A stretch of 32,696 bases of DNA from Larix sibirica (taxonomy: Eukaryota; Streptophyta; Pinopsida; Pinales; Pinaceae), in assembly GCA_004151065.3 (NCBI GenBank), contig NWUY0300044958.1:1-32696 (forward strand), read 5' to 3'. The position numbers were made by a program, and so were the translations under genes. The notes under the pieces are model-generated. The model was not told the origin of the DNA and made no database searches. It saw only the letters and a program-made list of their open reading frames with translations. Positions 11,651 through 22,700 of the stretch are shown piece after piece (within the stretch, counting starts at the first letter, position 1; each line of letters opens with the position of its first letter).

Positions 11651-12329
11651 ATGATGCCTTACGCACATTGTCCCAATGTTGACATTTGTCAATTGATTCC
11701 TTCACTGACACCTCACCAACATCACGGTATTCATTCCCGCATCAACTCGTTTCCATCGTTGTTTCCTCATATTTTTGCTTCTGTCCCACTAGGATTATTT
11801 ATTGTCATATTTTCTCCTCCTTTCTTCCTTCTATCTTCGCTTGCTTCCTATGCTTCCCCACATGAATGGATAGCATCCCTAGTAAAATCATTGATGTAGA
11901 ATAGTGCACCTAATCCCATGGGATTCAAATTGGGCACTCACAAGCACTGAATTAGCCAGATGCCTAGCAACATTGGTGATAAGCAACTAAGTTAATCCCT
12001 TGGGATAGATATCATATCACTAACATGGGTATGTGATAGTTTCACTCTTTGCACTGATTATCAGGGCATGAGGTATCCACACAAATGTTTAGAAATTAAG
12101 TGAATATGAATAGTATATATTGTCCCCTCTTCATGTTTTTTGCATTAGCTCCTACTACAAAGACTAGTAGGAGTTAATGCAAAAAACATGTAGTAGGATC
12201 TCCCTTGTGCATCATCATTTTTCTATTGTTTATAATCTTGTTTTAACATTGTCTTCTTTCGTTTTGATTTCTTATGTCCATCCTTGCAACATGCCATAAC
12301 TCCCATATGACGGAGAGCAAATCCTACAA
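11651..12329. other. Spacer between A2 and A3, no gene
   Basis: No protein-coding signature is visible. It holds two inverted repeats: a short one around the perfect palindrome AATCCCATGGGATT (11912-11925), with outer arms AGTGC/GCACT at 11903-11907 and 11934-11938, and a long near-perfect hairpin at 12132-12190. Whether this block is the natural 3' continuation of family A cannot be tested here, because A1 is interrupted by an LTR at the equivalent point. Confidence 0.5.
12132..12190. repeat. Near-perfect 26-bp inverted repeat with 7-base loop
   Basis: Left arm 12132-12157 begins CATGTTTTTTGCATTA. Right arm 12165-12190 is its reverse complement except for one position, where the left arm has G at 12148. 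The loop, CAAAGAC, is 12158-12164. No second copy of the arms occurs in the window. It could be a foldback (MITE-like) remnant or the stem of a small-RNA precursor. Confidence 0.85.
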
Positions 12330-13289
12330 GGTGGGAAATATGTAGCTTATGGATTTCACACTATAGCACTCATATACTCTCACTCACTAGGGAGGACATA
12401 ATGTGACCCTGTTATGTGTTGTGTCCATGCATGACTGCCCAGTGATGGATTTAATATCTCTATATTGTCCTTCTAAGTTGTACCATCTTCCTTGAGCCTC
12501 ATTATCTTAGCCTCGATATATGACCACTTGGGGATGTCTAGTGCTTAGGTAGAGTCCTTTATTTCCCTTCCTCTCTTTCCCTTTGGCCCTTCATAATTGT
12601 TTTGGTTCACTTTTTCCCTTTGGGGCACTTGTTTGGGGTATTTACTTACTATGTGGGTCCAATTTGGAGCAAAAACCCCTAATTGGGTCCATATTTACTA
12701 AGTATGATTTTCATGAGTCCACAATGACCCAAATTAGTTTGGGTTTTTCTATTTATAGGGTCAAACAAGTCAAATCCTTCCTAACATTTTTTAGCCTCAA
12801 GGCACTAAATGAATCGTAACTTTACTAGTTGTATCATGACTATGTTTCACAACTCATTGAACAAAGAGGTTCTTTAAGGGGGTAATATGAATTATTATGA
12901 TAGAAACTAATACTATGTAGTCAAACCATGTGGTTTGATTTTTTACGTATAGGTCTCTCTCTATCATTTACTTTTCCATTCACTTACGAGTTGAGGTCAT
13001 TCCCTTGCTTATTTATACCATTCAATTTCTCTTTGTAGAGCCTCTTATATTGTCTTTGAATCTTCTGTCTTTGAAACCCTATATTGCAAGTACACACTTG
13101 AATCAACATCGAATCTTGATCTAAATTCCTAATTCACTTACTAGGATCTTGGTCTACTTGCATTTGTCTTATCTAACACTTCATCAAGGATATCTTGCTA
13201 TTAGTTTTGCCCCAATCTTGAAGGCTCATTGACTTATCCTAAAACATCTTAAAAGACTCAATCCTTTCATACCTTGATTGATTTTTCTA
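12330..13289 (+). repeat. Family A repeat, left half of the split copy (A3)
   Basis: It aligns with A1 from about 2905 (TGGATTTCACAC) to about 4040, then stops abruptly at 13289 where a TG...CA-bounded element begins. The match resumes at 20055 with the next part of the A sequence. The 263-base tandem duplication seen in A1 is single here. No gene is called. Confidence 0.7.
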
Positions 13290-14155
13290 TGTGTGATTTG
13301 TTGCAAGCAACAACTCAACACATGCAATAAATAGGTAAAAATTGTTAAGACAAATAGAAAATGAAAATTGTGAGTCGTGTGAGTAAACCAAAACAAACTA
13401 CTTGTTATTTCCTAAGCATGTGATAAACATAAATGGAACAATAAAAAAGAAGCAAAACTTGAGGTAGGTTTCTATGTGATCTAGCTTTGATGTGGAGCAA
13501 GGAGAAATGGATTATCATGGAGAAGCCTCTTTAAATAATTTGCACACAATGAACATGAAAACCAAAACCAGAATTATCCAAGTATATTAGTAAATCAAAT
13601 GGTTATTATAAAATTTGAAGGCAATGCATGCAACCATTTTGACAAGTTTTCATGGGGGAAAGATATTGAATGCTTTGTATTGTCATATGTAAGAACACAA
13701 TACAAATTTGAAATATTTCACCTTGAGGGAGTAATGAAGATGACCACCAGGGTCTCTCTTCAAGGGGTTTATTTCCTCTTTAGGACTTTCTCATTGACAT
13801 GGGGGGAATTTGAACAAATTTTCACATTATGCAATCAACAATGGAGGGGGGGATTTTAGGCATCACAACCACTCATGAAACACAATGAATTGGATTGAAG
13901 CAAATGGACTTGTAATCTCTAGATAAACCCTTGTAACATAACCTTACTCTCATTGAAAATTACACAATAATTATGCCATGAACAAGGTAAACACTTACAA
14001 CAACCCAAACTAGAAAAGAGATGTTGTATGATGTAACACATGGTGATAATGCATATAATTCATATTCCTTCGCCTTTTTGGTTTTTTGATGTTATCTTTT
14101 ATAAAGAATAAAATAATCATGTTACTTTACAATGAGGACACACATGACATACACA
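13290..14155 (-). repeat. 3' LTR of the nested element
   Basis: It aligns with 19145-20054. Clear shared blocks are ATGGAGAAGCCTCTT (near 13520 / 19370), TGAAATATTTC (near 13708 / 19561), GAGGGA...ATGAAGATGACCA (near 13725 / 19578) and TTGGATTGAAGCAA (near 13889 / 19603). The U3 part is much more diverged, but its end on the minus strand (TGTGTATGTCATG) still resembles the other LTR's start (TGGCTATGTTAT). The 14155 boundary is approximate. Confidence 0.65.
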
Positions 14156-15057
14156 CTTGAATCGTTCTAAATGATAGGTAGGGAACATACTATCATATGG
14201 GTATTGACTAAGGCTGCACCTAGAATGGGTCTTCTCATAAGGGGGAATGAAGGGTTGAACGTAAATGGGAATTCATCACATGAATAGAGTGGATCACGAC
14301 TTCAATAACATATTGAGAAGCAAAGCATAAAATCAAAGTGTAATCCCTCCAAAGTCTTGGGTTAGTGGTCAATAAATGAGAAGAGCAAGATATGAGGCTC
14401 ACTATGCAATCAAGGATTATGAGGACTCTCAATACTATGGGAAAGGGAAAAATGGATACCTAAATGAAAAGTGCATTACAATAGCGCAACCCAAGTGAGG
14501 AGGAGTGCTAAAATAAAGTGACAACATGAATGTAGCTTGAAGTAGTGATGCATCTCATATGGACGAGGTGGAACTCATGGCAAATTCAAAGGGTGGAAAA
14601 AGGTAAAATACAATTTTTGTAGAGTGAAATCCTATACCTAGATGCCAATGTAGAAAATATACTTAATGTGGGGCCACTAAATATGATACCTTTGACAATA
14701 TCCTGCACACATACAACAAAATTTGTGGCTTAAGAGTGTTCAAAAACTCAAAACTAGATACAATACATAGGCCCTTTTCTAGATGTGACAAAGGATTTAA
14801 TATGATTTTAAAGGTATCCTACTACATTCAGACAGATGGAGCATCATTGATGAATTGTGTGACATTATTTGAGTAAGTAAGGCTAGGGATGGAGAGGTGG
14901 TGTTACTTTTATGGTGAGTAACAAATGGTGTCGAGACAAGTGGAGTATCGAAAAATGGAATAAGTGGAGCTTCATGGGAGGTGTAATAGGGTGATATTTG
15001 TAGTGGGGGTTGCTAGCACATGACAACATGGTAGTGGTTAAGGGTTGAAAGTGTCAT

Positions 15058-15099
15058 ATAATCATGGGTGTAATGACTAGATACACCACAAAGGGAACA
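15058..15099 (-). other. Degenerate CCHC zinc knuckle in the nested element
   Basis: The minus strand reads CSLCGVSSHYTHDY. This has the C-x2-C-x4-H-x4-C spacing of a retroviral-type gag knuckle, with Tyr (TAT, 15058-15060) in place of the last Cys. It lies about 2 kb downstream of the gag core, with stops and shifts between, so it may mark the C-terminal end of a long Gag. Confidence 0.45.
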
Positions 15100-16329
15100 A
15101 GAGTGATTGCTTCAAAGAAGAGAAACACGAGGTTATGGAGGGGTGGTTTGGCCTAGGTGGGAGGTGGTTGGGAACCCATGAAATGTTGGTGGATTTAATA
15201 AAAGGGAGGGAATAAATAGAATGGATGGAACACATTTCAACTAGTGAAGCTCTAAGATTGTGGCACAATGATGAGTGGATTTAACTAGTAGGTCATGAGG
15301 GCCACAAGGATGGGGCATCCAAGTACAATTGTCCTATGGCAATGAGGGTGGAGATAAGATAGGATTGGGGACAAAGGTAACCTCAAAATTTCTACCACAT
15401 CCAATATTTCCACGGTACTTTTGTGGATGAGTGTTACTCTTCTATTTTAGTATCTTGGGTGGATCCTAGTTACTGCATGAATGTTCACTAGGGGGAGAGA
15501 TGGGGGATAAAGCCAAAGATAACTAATGGTGCAATGAAAGAATTGGGATATGAAGGGGAAGATTCCAAATAAGTATGTTAACAGTTAACCTAGGAAGAGT
15601 GGGGGTGGAAATGATAGGGTTCCCAACTACTTCAGATGGTCGAAAGAGAAAGGAAATTTGTTGTATACAAGTCTCAAGATGGATGGTCTCTAAAAGAAGG
15701 GGGCATTAAAGGATGGAGCTTCATAACTTGATGATGTCAATGATGATACAAAGGGAAAAAAGTGTTCCCCAAGGTGATAGGGAATGACTTGATAATTGGG
15801 GGGAGGCATCTCAAATGGTAGGGGTGATGCCCTAGTGGAAGAGGAGATGGTGTAGATGGGAGATTATCTCAAATAGTTAACAAGGGGAGGAGTTCCATGG
15901 TAAGATCCAAGTAACAAAGAGAACTTGAATATGTCAAGGCCCATATAAATAGAGGATGAAAGGAGATGAGTTCCTTTGATGTTGAAATGTGTGTATATGT
16001 TATAGGAAGTAGGGCCTCCAACTTGTAATGAACTGGAAGAAGGAGAGGATGCATGGCCAACATGATCATGGCCCCCTAAATGTTGTTGGGGGGAGTGTTT
16101 GGAAACACCACAAATGGTGGAGGATAGGGTGCTCCTGTGGGGGTTAAAAAAAAATTAGTGGGGGGTCGTTATCCTCGTTATCTCATAAGCCTAAAAAGTG
16201 TTGAAGCTCAATCATTTTATGAGAGTGATGGTTCTAATAGCTATATGTTCCATAAATAATGCAGGGATGTTTGGTTTGTGTGTTCTTGGAATAGCCTTGA
16301 TTCTATTGCTCCAAGGTGGTTTTTCAAAT

Positions 16330-17630
16330 CTTAATTAGGGTTATAACACACCTCCCTCCCTTCCCCTTGGTACAAGTTGTAGTCCTTCTTAGCTTGACCC
16401 TTGTTTGGTGGATTTTGATTAGTTTTGCTAGTGGACTCTATTGTGTAAAATCCTAACCATTGTGGGAGGAAGGGTTGACCAAGTTGTTATGGGAGGAAAG
16501 TGTGGGAAGGGGTGTCATGGGAAATTGAATTTGTTGAGGACTATAAAAGGGGAAATATGGATTATAAATGGGATGGCCTTCATAAGAGGCATTTGGTCCA
16601 TGGGAAGTGTTGGGGCCACCACAAGAGTTGTAGCCATCACAATATGGACCATATTCTCCATAGGATGTACTAGCCTTTCCAAAAGGGGCATTAAGTTGAC
16701 CATTATGGTGATCATAAACACTATGTACAAGGGGCATGGACATGTTACCAAACTATTACATTAGAGTGGAAGCCACTAAAGCTATGATACCATCAACTTT
16801 CAATATGGTTCATGTGAAGTGTGTTGAGGAGATTCAAGCATGACGATATAGAAGTATCATGATTATGTGTAAATAATGTCAAATCATTGGCCTTTAAAAT
16901 TGCCTCTTATTTGGTTTTGGGCATGGTGGTGGCCACATCTTTGGAAATAACATGAAGGTATTTCAAAAATCGATCTATGAGGAGGGGCTCTTGAAGGTCA
17001 ATATTATATAGGGTGCATCATTGCTTATACTCATGGATATAATTTGTGATGTGAAGGAAGTGATTTTGTGGCACATGGTAAGAATCTCGACTATCGTGTC
17101 ATGGTGAGCTGGTAACTGAAATTTTTTCAAGAATATTGTGGAAAGAGATGCAAAAACGATAGTTCGACATACCATTTGTTGGAAACCCTAGCAAGGTTTT
17201 GCCAAAACAACCTAAGCCTAATGGAATATTCAATGATGTTGTTGGAGGAACACAATAGATTAAAGGTCATCAAATGAGGGGAGGGGTCATCCCTATGTTG
17301 ACCTTCAAACTTGGCCGACACTACCTGCTAAGTGGGATCATCAAGGATAGGGTCATTTATAAGACAAGACAAGTATAAGAAGTTTAAACTAGCCATAAAT
17401 AGGAAAATATTTAGAGTGGGAGTTATAAATGCATTACCTCTGGGAGGAGGAGGTGGAGGAGAAGGAGGGGGTGGGAGAGGTGGCCCTCCAAATATTCCCA
17501 TTCCTTCCATGATAGTTGAAGTGTCTACAGAGCATGAAATGGTGGCACATCTATTTGGTGAGATAGATATAGGTGCAAGACCACATATCCACAATGCGTG
17601 CCAAGGATGGAAAAGGCTCACAATGGTTTA
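16330..17630 (-). pseudogene. gag: Decayed Ty3/gypsy-type gag
   Basis: Gag is the capsid/nucleocapsid precursor of LTR retrotransposons. The N-terminal part (17621-17328) contains a proline tract, PPLPPPPSPPPPPP. After an in-frame TAG (near 17331) comes the gag core at 17321-17127: KFEGQHRDDPSPHLMTF, CSSNNIIEYSIRLRLFW and then NKWYVEL, a good match to the plant gypsy gag pattern in which a short helix ends in KWYVEL. A frameshift near 17150 leads into KKFQLPAHHDTIVEIL (17175-16975), the usual next segment. A Gly/Tyr/Pro/Asn-rich linker follows (16743-16453). The true start is unclear because a TAA lies just upstream of 17621. Stops and shifts make it non-functional. Confidence 0.75.
17442..17483 (+). 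other. G-rich tract opposite the gag proline codons
   Basis: The plus strand has repeated GG, GGG and GGGGG runs (TGGGAGGAGGAGGTGGAGG and onward), almost free of pyrimidines. On the minus strand it encodes the Pro tract of gag. Such a tract could fold into a G-quadruplex or slip during replication. Confidence 0.6.
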
Positions 17631-19118
17631 ACTGATCTCAAACATTTGGGTTTAAATATAACCAATTAATTATTCCAATAGAGCTGCGCTAATGTGAAAA
17701 TGTCTCCAAAGGTGGCAAAAATGGTTTTGGATATAAGTTTGGATGATTGTGGAAAAATGATTTTGATAACAAAATTGCTTGTGTTTGGTCATTCCTTGCA
17801 TCACATTGTGTCTTTGATGGTAGGCAAACAACATTATGTTTCCACTTGTGGTAAATTTAGCTTTGGTAACAATTTTGTGCAAATATCAAATAAGTACACT
17901 CCTAATACTCTAGAAAGGGTTAAGGAATCTATAATGACTAAAAGTGTCATCCAATTGTCTCAAATGAAAGTGATGAAATTCATCAAATAATGAAAATGAT
18001 TCCATGACAAAGGAAATTAAGCTACACCCAAGGTGATGAAATATAAGGGATCTCTCATTATCTATCTTAGGTTCCCTCGCAATCCCAGAAATTCCACCTA
18101 GAGCTAAACATAACACTAGCCACTAAGATCCCCCTTCACGATAAGTGGACAAGGGGTTACTAGCTTTAGTGGTCATGCAACACGCCAATTTACATGAGTT
18201 TTGGATACTCTTGTAAATATGTCGTTCTAACCTCAACATTCAAACCAAAATGATGGCATGTCCCTTGTGTTGAAACACACACCAGTTAAAAAGGATTTCC
18301 AAGATCCCTGGCAACTTCTATGTTTTAGTAAGAAAATACTAAGGAGATTTGTTTGAATTCCTAACTCCACGGTTTTCCCTTATAATGTCAATTGTTTAAC
18401 TTCTCAAACAATATTTAGTTGGTTCAATCAATATGTCAATTTTACAAGTATTGGATTATCAACATGAACCAAGCTTGTCGTCTTTTAAATAGTGTTGAAT
18501 AAGGTGGAGCACTATCTAAACCATTTTTTGAATCATTGAGGTCACTAAAAGCACAAGGTGAAGATCATAATCCAATATGAAAGGGGCTTTCTATCCCTTG
18601 ATATGTGCACATTCGGTGTGAAGTTGCTTGCATTAAAAAACTTACTTGAAAGTAAATAACGTAATCGATAAATGTTGGAAAAGTAAATTGTTATTTTATA
18701 ATTTTCAATTTCTTAAGTAGATAAACAACAATTATCATGACATTACATTTTGGAAAAAATATATTGTAAATACTCACCCATTCAACAAGTAAATCCCCTA
18801 AAAAAATTCATGTTTTTACTATATTGTGTGGGTCTAGATATATGGACAAGGAGTAATTGCATGGCCCTGCATGCCTCTGTGTTGCGTAGTTCAAGAAGTG
18901 CGTGTCTATGTGAACTATTTCCCACACAATTGTGAAAAAATAGCTTCGATAGTTGCTTGGTTTTTTGGGAATGATGAAAACTAAATATCTAGAAATCCAC
19001 AAGAATCACAACTAAGTTCTAGGAAAAATGCAATATGTACTACAGTGGTAAGTGATAGAAAGTGGTGGATAATTAAATAAAATTCATAAATTAAGCATAA
19101 GGAACAAATCCAATAATT
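17631..19118 (-). other. 5' internal (leader) region of the nested element
   Basis: About 1.5 kb lies between the LTR/primer-site region and the first recognisable gag codons. No minus-strand frame longer than about 70 codons has recognisable content. It is most simply a long 5' UTR plus possible decayed gag N-terminus. Confidence 0.4.
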
Positions 19119-19138
19119 CTTCCCTACTATGGTCACCA
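19119..19138 (-). other. Candidate primer-binding site
   Basis: After the minus-strand LTR end (...CTCACACACA) come six spacer bases and then TGGTGACCATAGTAGGGAAG. The TGG start and the position fit a tRNA primer-binding site. I could not match it to a specific tRNA from memory, so this is positional evidence only. Confidence 0.35.
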
Positions 19139-19144
19139 CTTTGA

Positions 19145-20054
19145 TGTGTGTGAGTTAACGCAAGGAATGAATAAACACACAATCAAATGGGTTGATATAT
19201 TATTGGAGAAAAATGAAAAATGTGAGTTGTGTGAGTAAAATAAACAAACTATGCTAATTCCCAAAGCATGCAATAAATTGAAATGGAAGAATAAGAGAGA
19301 AGAAAATTGGCTTGAGTTGAGCTTAATAGTGATCTGGTTTCAATGTGAAGCACGGAGAAGTGGATTCCAATGGAGAAGCCTCTTCAAAGAACCTGTACAC
19401 AATGACAACGAATGCTAAAACTACAATTCTCTAGCAATAATAACAAATTAAATGGTTAGTATAAAATATGAATAAGTTACACGCAAGCCATTTTAACAAG
19501 CTTTTACGGGGGACAGAGACCGAAGCATTATATTTCCATATGAAGAATGAAATACAAACGTGAAATATTTCTCCTTGAGGGAGGGATGAAGATGACCAAA
19601 ATTGGATTGAAGCAAGTAAGCTTGCAATATTTGACTGAAATCTTGCATCATAATATTACTCTCATTAAACATGTTTAATTGCATGGAGGAGGGATTCATT
19701 TATAGCTTCAACCTAGGTGATTTCCTTCATTGACTCAAGTAATATGACAGAATTTTGGAATTGGATGAAACATGAAGGAGCCATGTCATTTGATGTGCAA
19801 CAAAACTTAACATGTTGTAGGCTAAATGGGAACTATACAAGTATCCAAGGATTGCCAACATAGTTTACATGACACCGAAACTGAGCATCTGCACAATTTT
19901 CCTTTTGGTTTGACTTAGATCCTACATGGTTAATTGCACCTTTCTCCATAATTTTATTCTCCATTATGGTGGTTACTATTGGTTTATAATGTCTTCTATG
20001 TAAATCATTTTAGTTATGTTGCAACCATACAAAAATGAGACAATAACATAGCCA
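19145..20054 (-). repeat. 5' LTR of the nested element
   Basis: Read on the minus strand it begins TGGCTATGTTATTG and ends CTCACACACA. The R/U5 portion (19145-19675) aligns well with the other LTR; the U3 portion aligns weakly. Its outer edge is fixed by the point where repeat A resumes (20055). Confidence 0.7.
19697..19704 (-). promoter_or_regulatory. TATA box in the 5' LTR
   Basis: The minus strand reads GAAGCTATAAATGAATCC. The position (about 350 bases into the LTR, just before the well-conserved R/U5 part) fits a U3 promoter. The other LTR has a decayed version (TGTAAGTG) at the aligned place. Confidence 0.5.
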
Positions 20055-20690
20055 TCCCTATAACCTCAAGGGATGTTACAACATGACATGAAAAAAGGAA
20101 GTATCAAACCGTTATGAGGAAACCTTTGTTTACATTAGTACATAATGTTATATCTATATATGTGCTAGATCTATTGTTTTTATTACTTTGTAATGGAGAT
20201 CAATGCATGCCTATTTTGTAGGAGGATTGAGATGCATGTGGAGGATGTTTTAAAAGGTGGAACACTCCCTTAGAGAGCTATCACAACTGCCATCTTCAAC
20301 CCAAGAAGCTCAACACCTACAACAATGCTCATTTGAGTGAGCTACTCCATTTTTTCATCTCTTTCATTTCCACTTAGTTTAATTAGTTTACTACAGGAGA
20401 TTGAGAATTTACCACATGCCAACTTGCATTTCCTTTTTTAATTAACTATTATAAATCAATTGTTGGAACCCTGATTGAAGTACCCTAATTAACCTATGAC
20501 CTTTGATAACTAATTAATATTAAAACCCTAATCTAGAGGCCTTTCTCTCCTCTCTTTTTTTCTCTCTTCACTTCCCATAGGGATTCTCATATTTTCCATA
20601 AACCAAGTGGCAAATCCTCTCTCCTTCCTCCTTGCTAATGATATTTCTAGTAGGGTGGTTTCCCATACCTACTCATACACTACAAATATC
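20055..20690 (+). repeat. Family A repeat, right half of the split copy (A4)
   Basis: It continues the A sequence where A3 stopped. CCCTATAACCTCAAGGGA aligns with A2 near 9552 and A1 near 4055, and the match then runs through GGAACACTC, CAACAATGCTCATTT, TAATATTAAAACCCTAAT and the conserved hairpin at 20650-20672. Homology to A1 and A2 ends near 20690. It carries a small insertion near 20140-20180 relative to A1. Confidence 0.75.
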
Positions 20691-21285
20691 ATCGATGATA
20701 TCAATGTCATGCTTTGCAAACCTTATCTAACTTATGTTAGTTATCTTTATGGTGTCACGCCTTGTGGGCTGTCTTTAGTTAAATCCTATACTCCACTATC
20801 ACATCGAAGTGGGGGAGTATTGCCATCGCTGCCAATTTTGATTACATTTATCAACCTTCTCAGTTAAAAATATCATACATGGAATTTGAACATGGGTCTT
20901 CTCCAAGGGAACCCATGGCTTTCACCAATTCACCTTCCCATTTTGACATTTATGTGGCATATTACATGCTTTTACTATAGTGGCATATTTTTATGGTGTA
21001 ATTTTGTTCCACGTTAATAATTACTCTACTTTTCCATCTATATACGTTGGGTGCATGTTGTGATTAATCCCACTTGCATGGCAGTTATGAGACAAAGAGG
21101 GTTTATAATATTTTTTTCAACGCTGTTACACATTAATAATTATGCCTATGGTGGGATTTAGTTTCACATTAATAATAATAATAATAATCTAATTTAAGTT
21201 AACGAAGGTGTACAACCTATTGCTACTCAAAGTGGGGGAATATCACTAGTAGCCTCGATCACTTTGTTTCACATTAGTAATCATG
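20691..21285. repeat. Diverged short AT-rich units, no gene
   Basis: No gene is seen. Motifs related to CACATTAATAATTAT recur near 21011, 21130, 21165 and 21270. GTGGGGGAATAT-like motifs recur near 20809 and 21231. The same two motifs appear in order in the two 130-base units at 27957-28187, on the far side of the LINE. An AAT microsatellite lies at 21171-21188. Confidence 0.55.
21171..21188 (+). repeat. (AAT)n microsatellite
   Basis: Six consecutive AAT/ATA triplets that extend one of the CACATTAATAAT motifs. Confidence 0.9.
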
Positions 21286-21769
21286 TTTTTTTCAAAGAAA
21301 AAATATGTAATTTTATTTTAAGTAAACAAAATTACATATTGTAGATATGTTAGTGACATATTGTAAACACAAATCATTCCAAAGAATGACACCATAAGCC
21401 CAATAAGGACTAATCGGTCACATGATTGTCTATACTAAAGAGAAATGCATTAAACAAGTTATTTGTATCCTAAATTGACAGCAAGCCTGAATGATCAGAG
21501 TATACAAACAAAAAAACCATATATCCACTGACTGTTATGTGCTATTAGCAAACCCAAAACTTAAAATAATCCACATAAAAATATGTTTAATACACAAAAT
21601 AAGTTGTCGACGGTACTACCATCACTGTTAAGATAGGTCGTGTGTGTTGAAATTCAAAATATCATCATGGATTTTGAAGGAGCCCTTCAATAAAAGGCTT
21701 ATGGAAGTATTCAAAATTATCTGCATTGTTTTGTTGTGAAATGTGCTAATGTCCTAATTCCATGTGAAT

Positions 21770-22210
21770 ACCTTCCTTAGAAAGGTTATCAACTTCCCTA
21801 TTCCTTTCCCTGTAAACATGTTGACATGTAAAAGATGAGAAAACAAAGTTTATGTTTTGAATTTCTGCTAGAAGAGGTGCAAGTTGTGCGTTGTGGCAAC
21901 ACTGGATCTCATTTACCTAATTAATAACCAACTTTAAGTCACCAAAAATTTGGATCTCACGATATCCTTTTTCCAAAGCAAATTGGAGCATAAGTTTTAA
22001 TGACAAGAGCTCTGCATAGTTATTTGTTCCAAGACACAATCCAGCTTTAAATTTGAAGGAGATGGAATCAAATAAATGGAGAGTACCCCCCCCAATAGAT
22101 AGGAGGTGTTCCTTGATACATGTCGTCAAAGAAGCCCCAAGGGATTTGTTTATTTATTGATTCTTTTGTGAGTATCATTATCGATCCCCCTTCTTTATCT
22201 TGAGGAAAGT
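21770..22210 (-). other. RNase H domain of ORF2
   Basis: WGFFDDMYQGTP (first acidic residue) is followed, after a frameshift in the G8 run, by GTNNYAELLSLKLML (acidic Glu) and IQIFGDLKLVIN (acidic Asp). A decayed HVYRE segment follows near 21815. This is the RNase H form carried by many plant LINEs; the last part is out of frame. Confidence 0.8.
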
Positions 22211-22429
22211 AGGAGAGGATTCCCAACCCTTGGCTAGCCACTAGTCTGGGGATGATCACTTTATCCTGGAAGGGGGATTAGTCTCGGGCCAACCAAATGG
22301 TCCAATAGATTATCAATGGCAATGGTTTGACCTGATCCCTATTCTGAATCCACCCCTGAAAAATATCCTCAATATTATCACCTTGCCACTAGAACACTTT
22401 TCCAGATAGAGAGTTACACCCTTTCCATA

Positions 22430-22700
22430 CCATTTTTAAAAACGAACATTTCACAAAAAGATGCAGGATATTTTATGCATCCTTTTTACATAGGGGGCAC
22501 CATCTAGGACCCTCGAAACTGTGTTTTTGTAAAATATCCCATGTGGGTGCTTTGTTTTCCAAGATGCATCTCATAAAGATTTTTGCTTTTGAAGGGCATT
22601 TTAACTTCCATAAACTCTTCCACCACCATTTGAGATCCCACTTTATTAAACTGGATATGAGTTTCAAGTAACCTTGTTTTGGTGTGTAAGAGTCGTGAGC
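22430..22700 (-). other. zf-RVT domain of ORF2
   Basis: The minus strand shows WWWKSLWKLKCPSKAKIFM, then APTWDILQK, then CPLC and, past an in-frame stop, HLFVKC. This is the zf-RVT pattern found between RT and RNase H in plant L1 elements, with both Cys-x2-Cys and His/Cys ligands kept. Confidence 0.85.

Larger units (their letters stand above)
13290..20054 (-). mobile_element. Nested gag-only LTR retrotransposon (Ty3/gypsy-like gag)
   Basis: A 6765-base element interrupts a family A copy: A3 ends at 13289 and A4 resumes at 20055. It has two related LTRs in direct orientation (13290-14155 and 19145-20054), TG...CA ends, and diverged flanking hexamers TTTCTA (13284-13289) and TCCCTA (20055-20060) that fit an old target-site duplication. 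The TATA box and the gag frame put transcription on the minus strand. The ~5 kb internal region holds a decayed gag and a degenerate zinc knuckle. I see no protease, RT, RNase H or integrase, so it is probably a non-autonomous element, though extreme decay or deletion of pol cannot be excluded. Confidence 0.75.

Noticed and set aside
16441-16764. 107-codon plus-strand frame
   Set aside because: It overlaps minus-strand gag linker sequence and has no recognisable motif.
16781-16792. Minus-strand TGGTATCATAGC resembles a methionine-tRNA primer-binding site
   Set aside because: The gag core lies upstream of it on the same strand, and the LTR boundaries place the real primer site near 19130. A chance match is more likely.
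17332-17631. Glycine-rich plus-strand frame
   Set aside because: It is the antisense of the gag proline tract, and the gag motifs are clearly on the minus strand.
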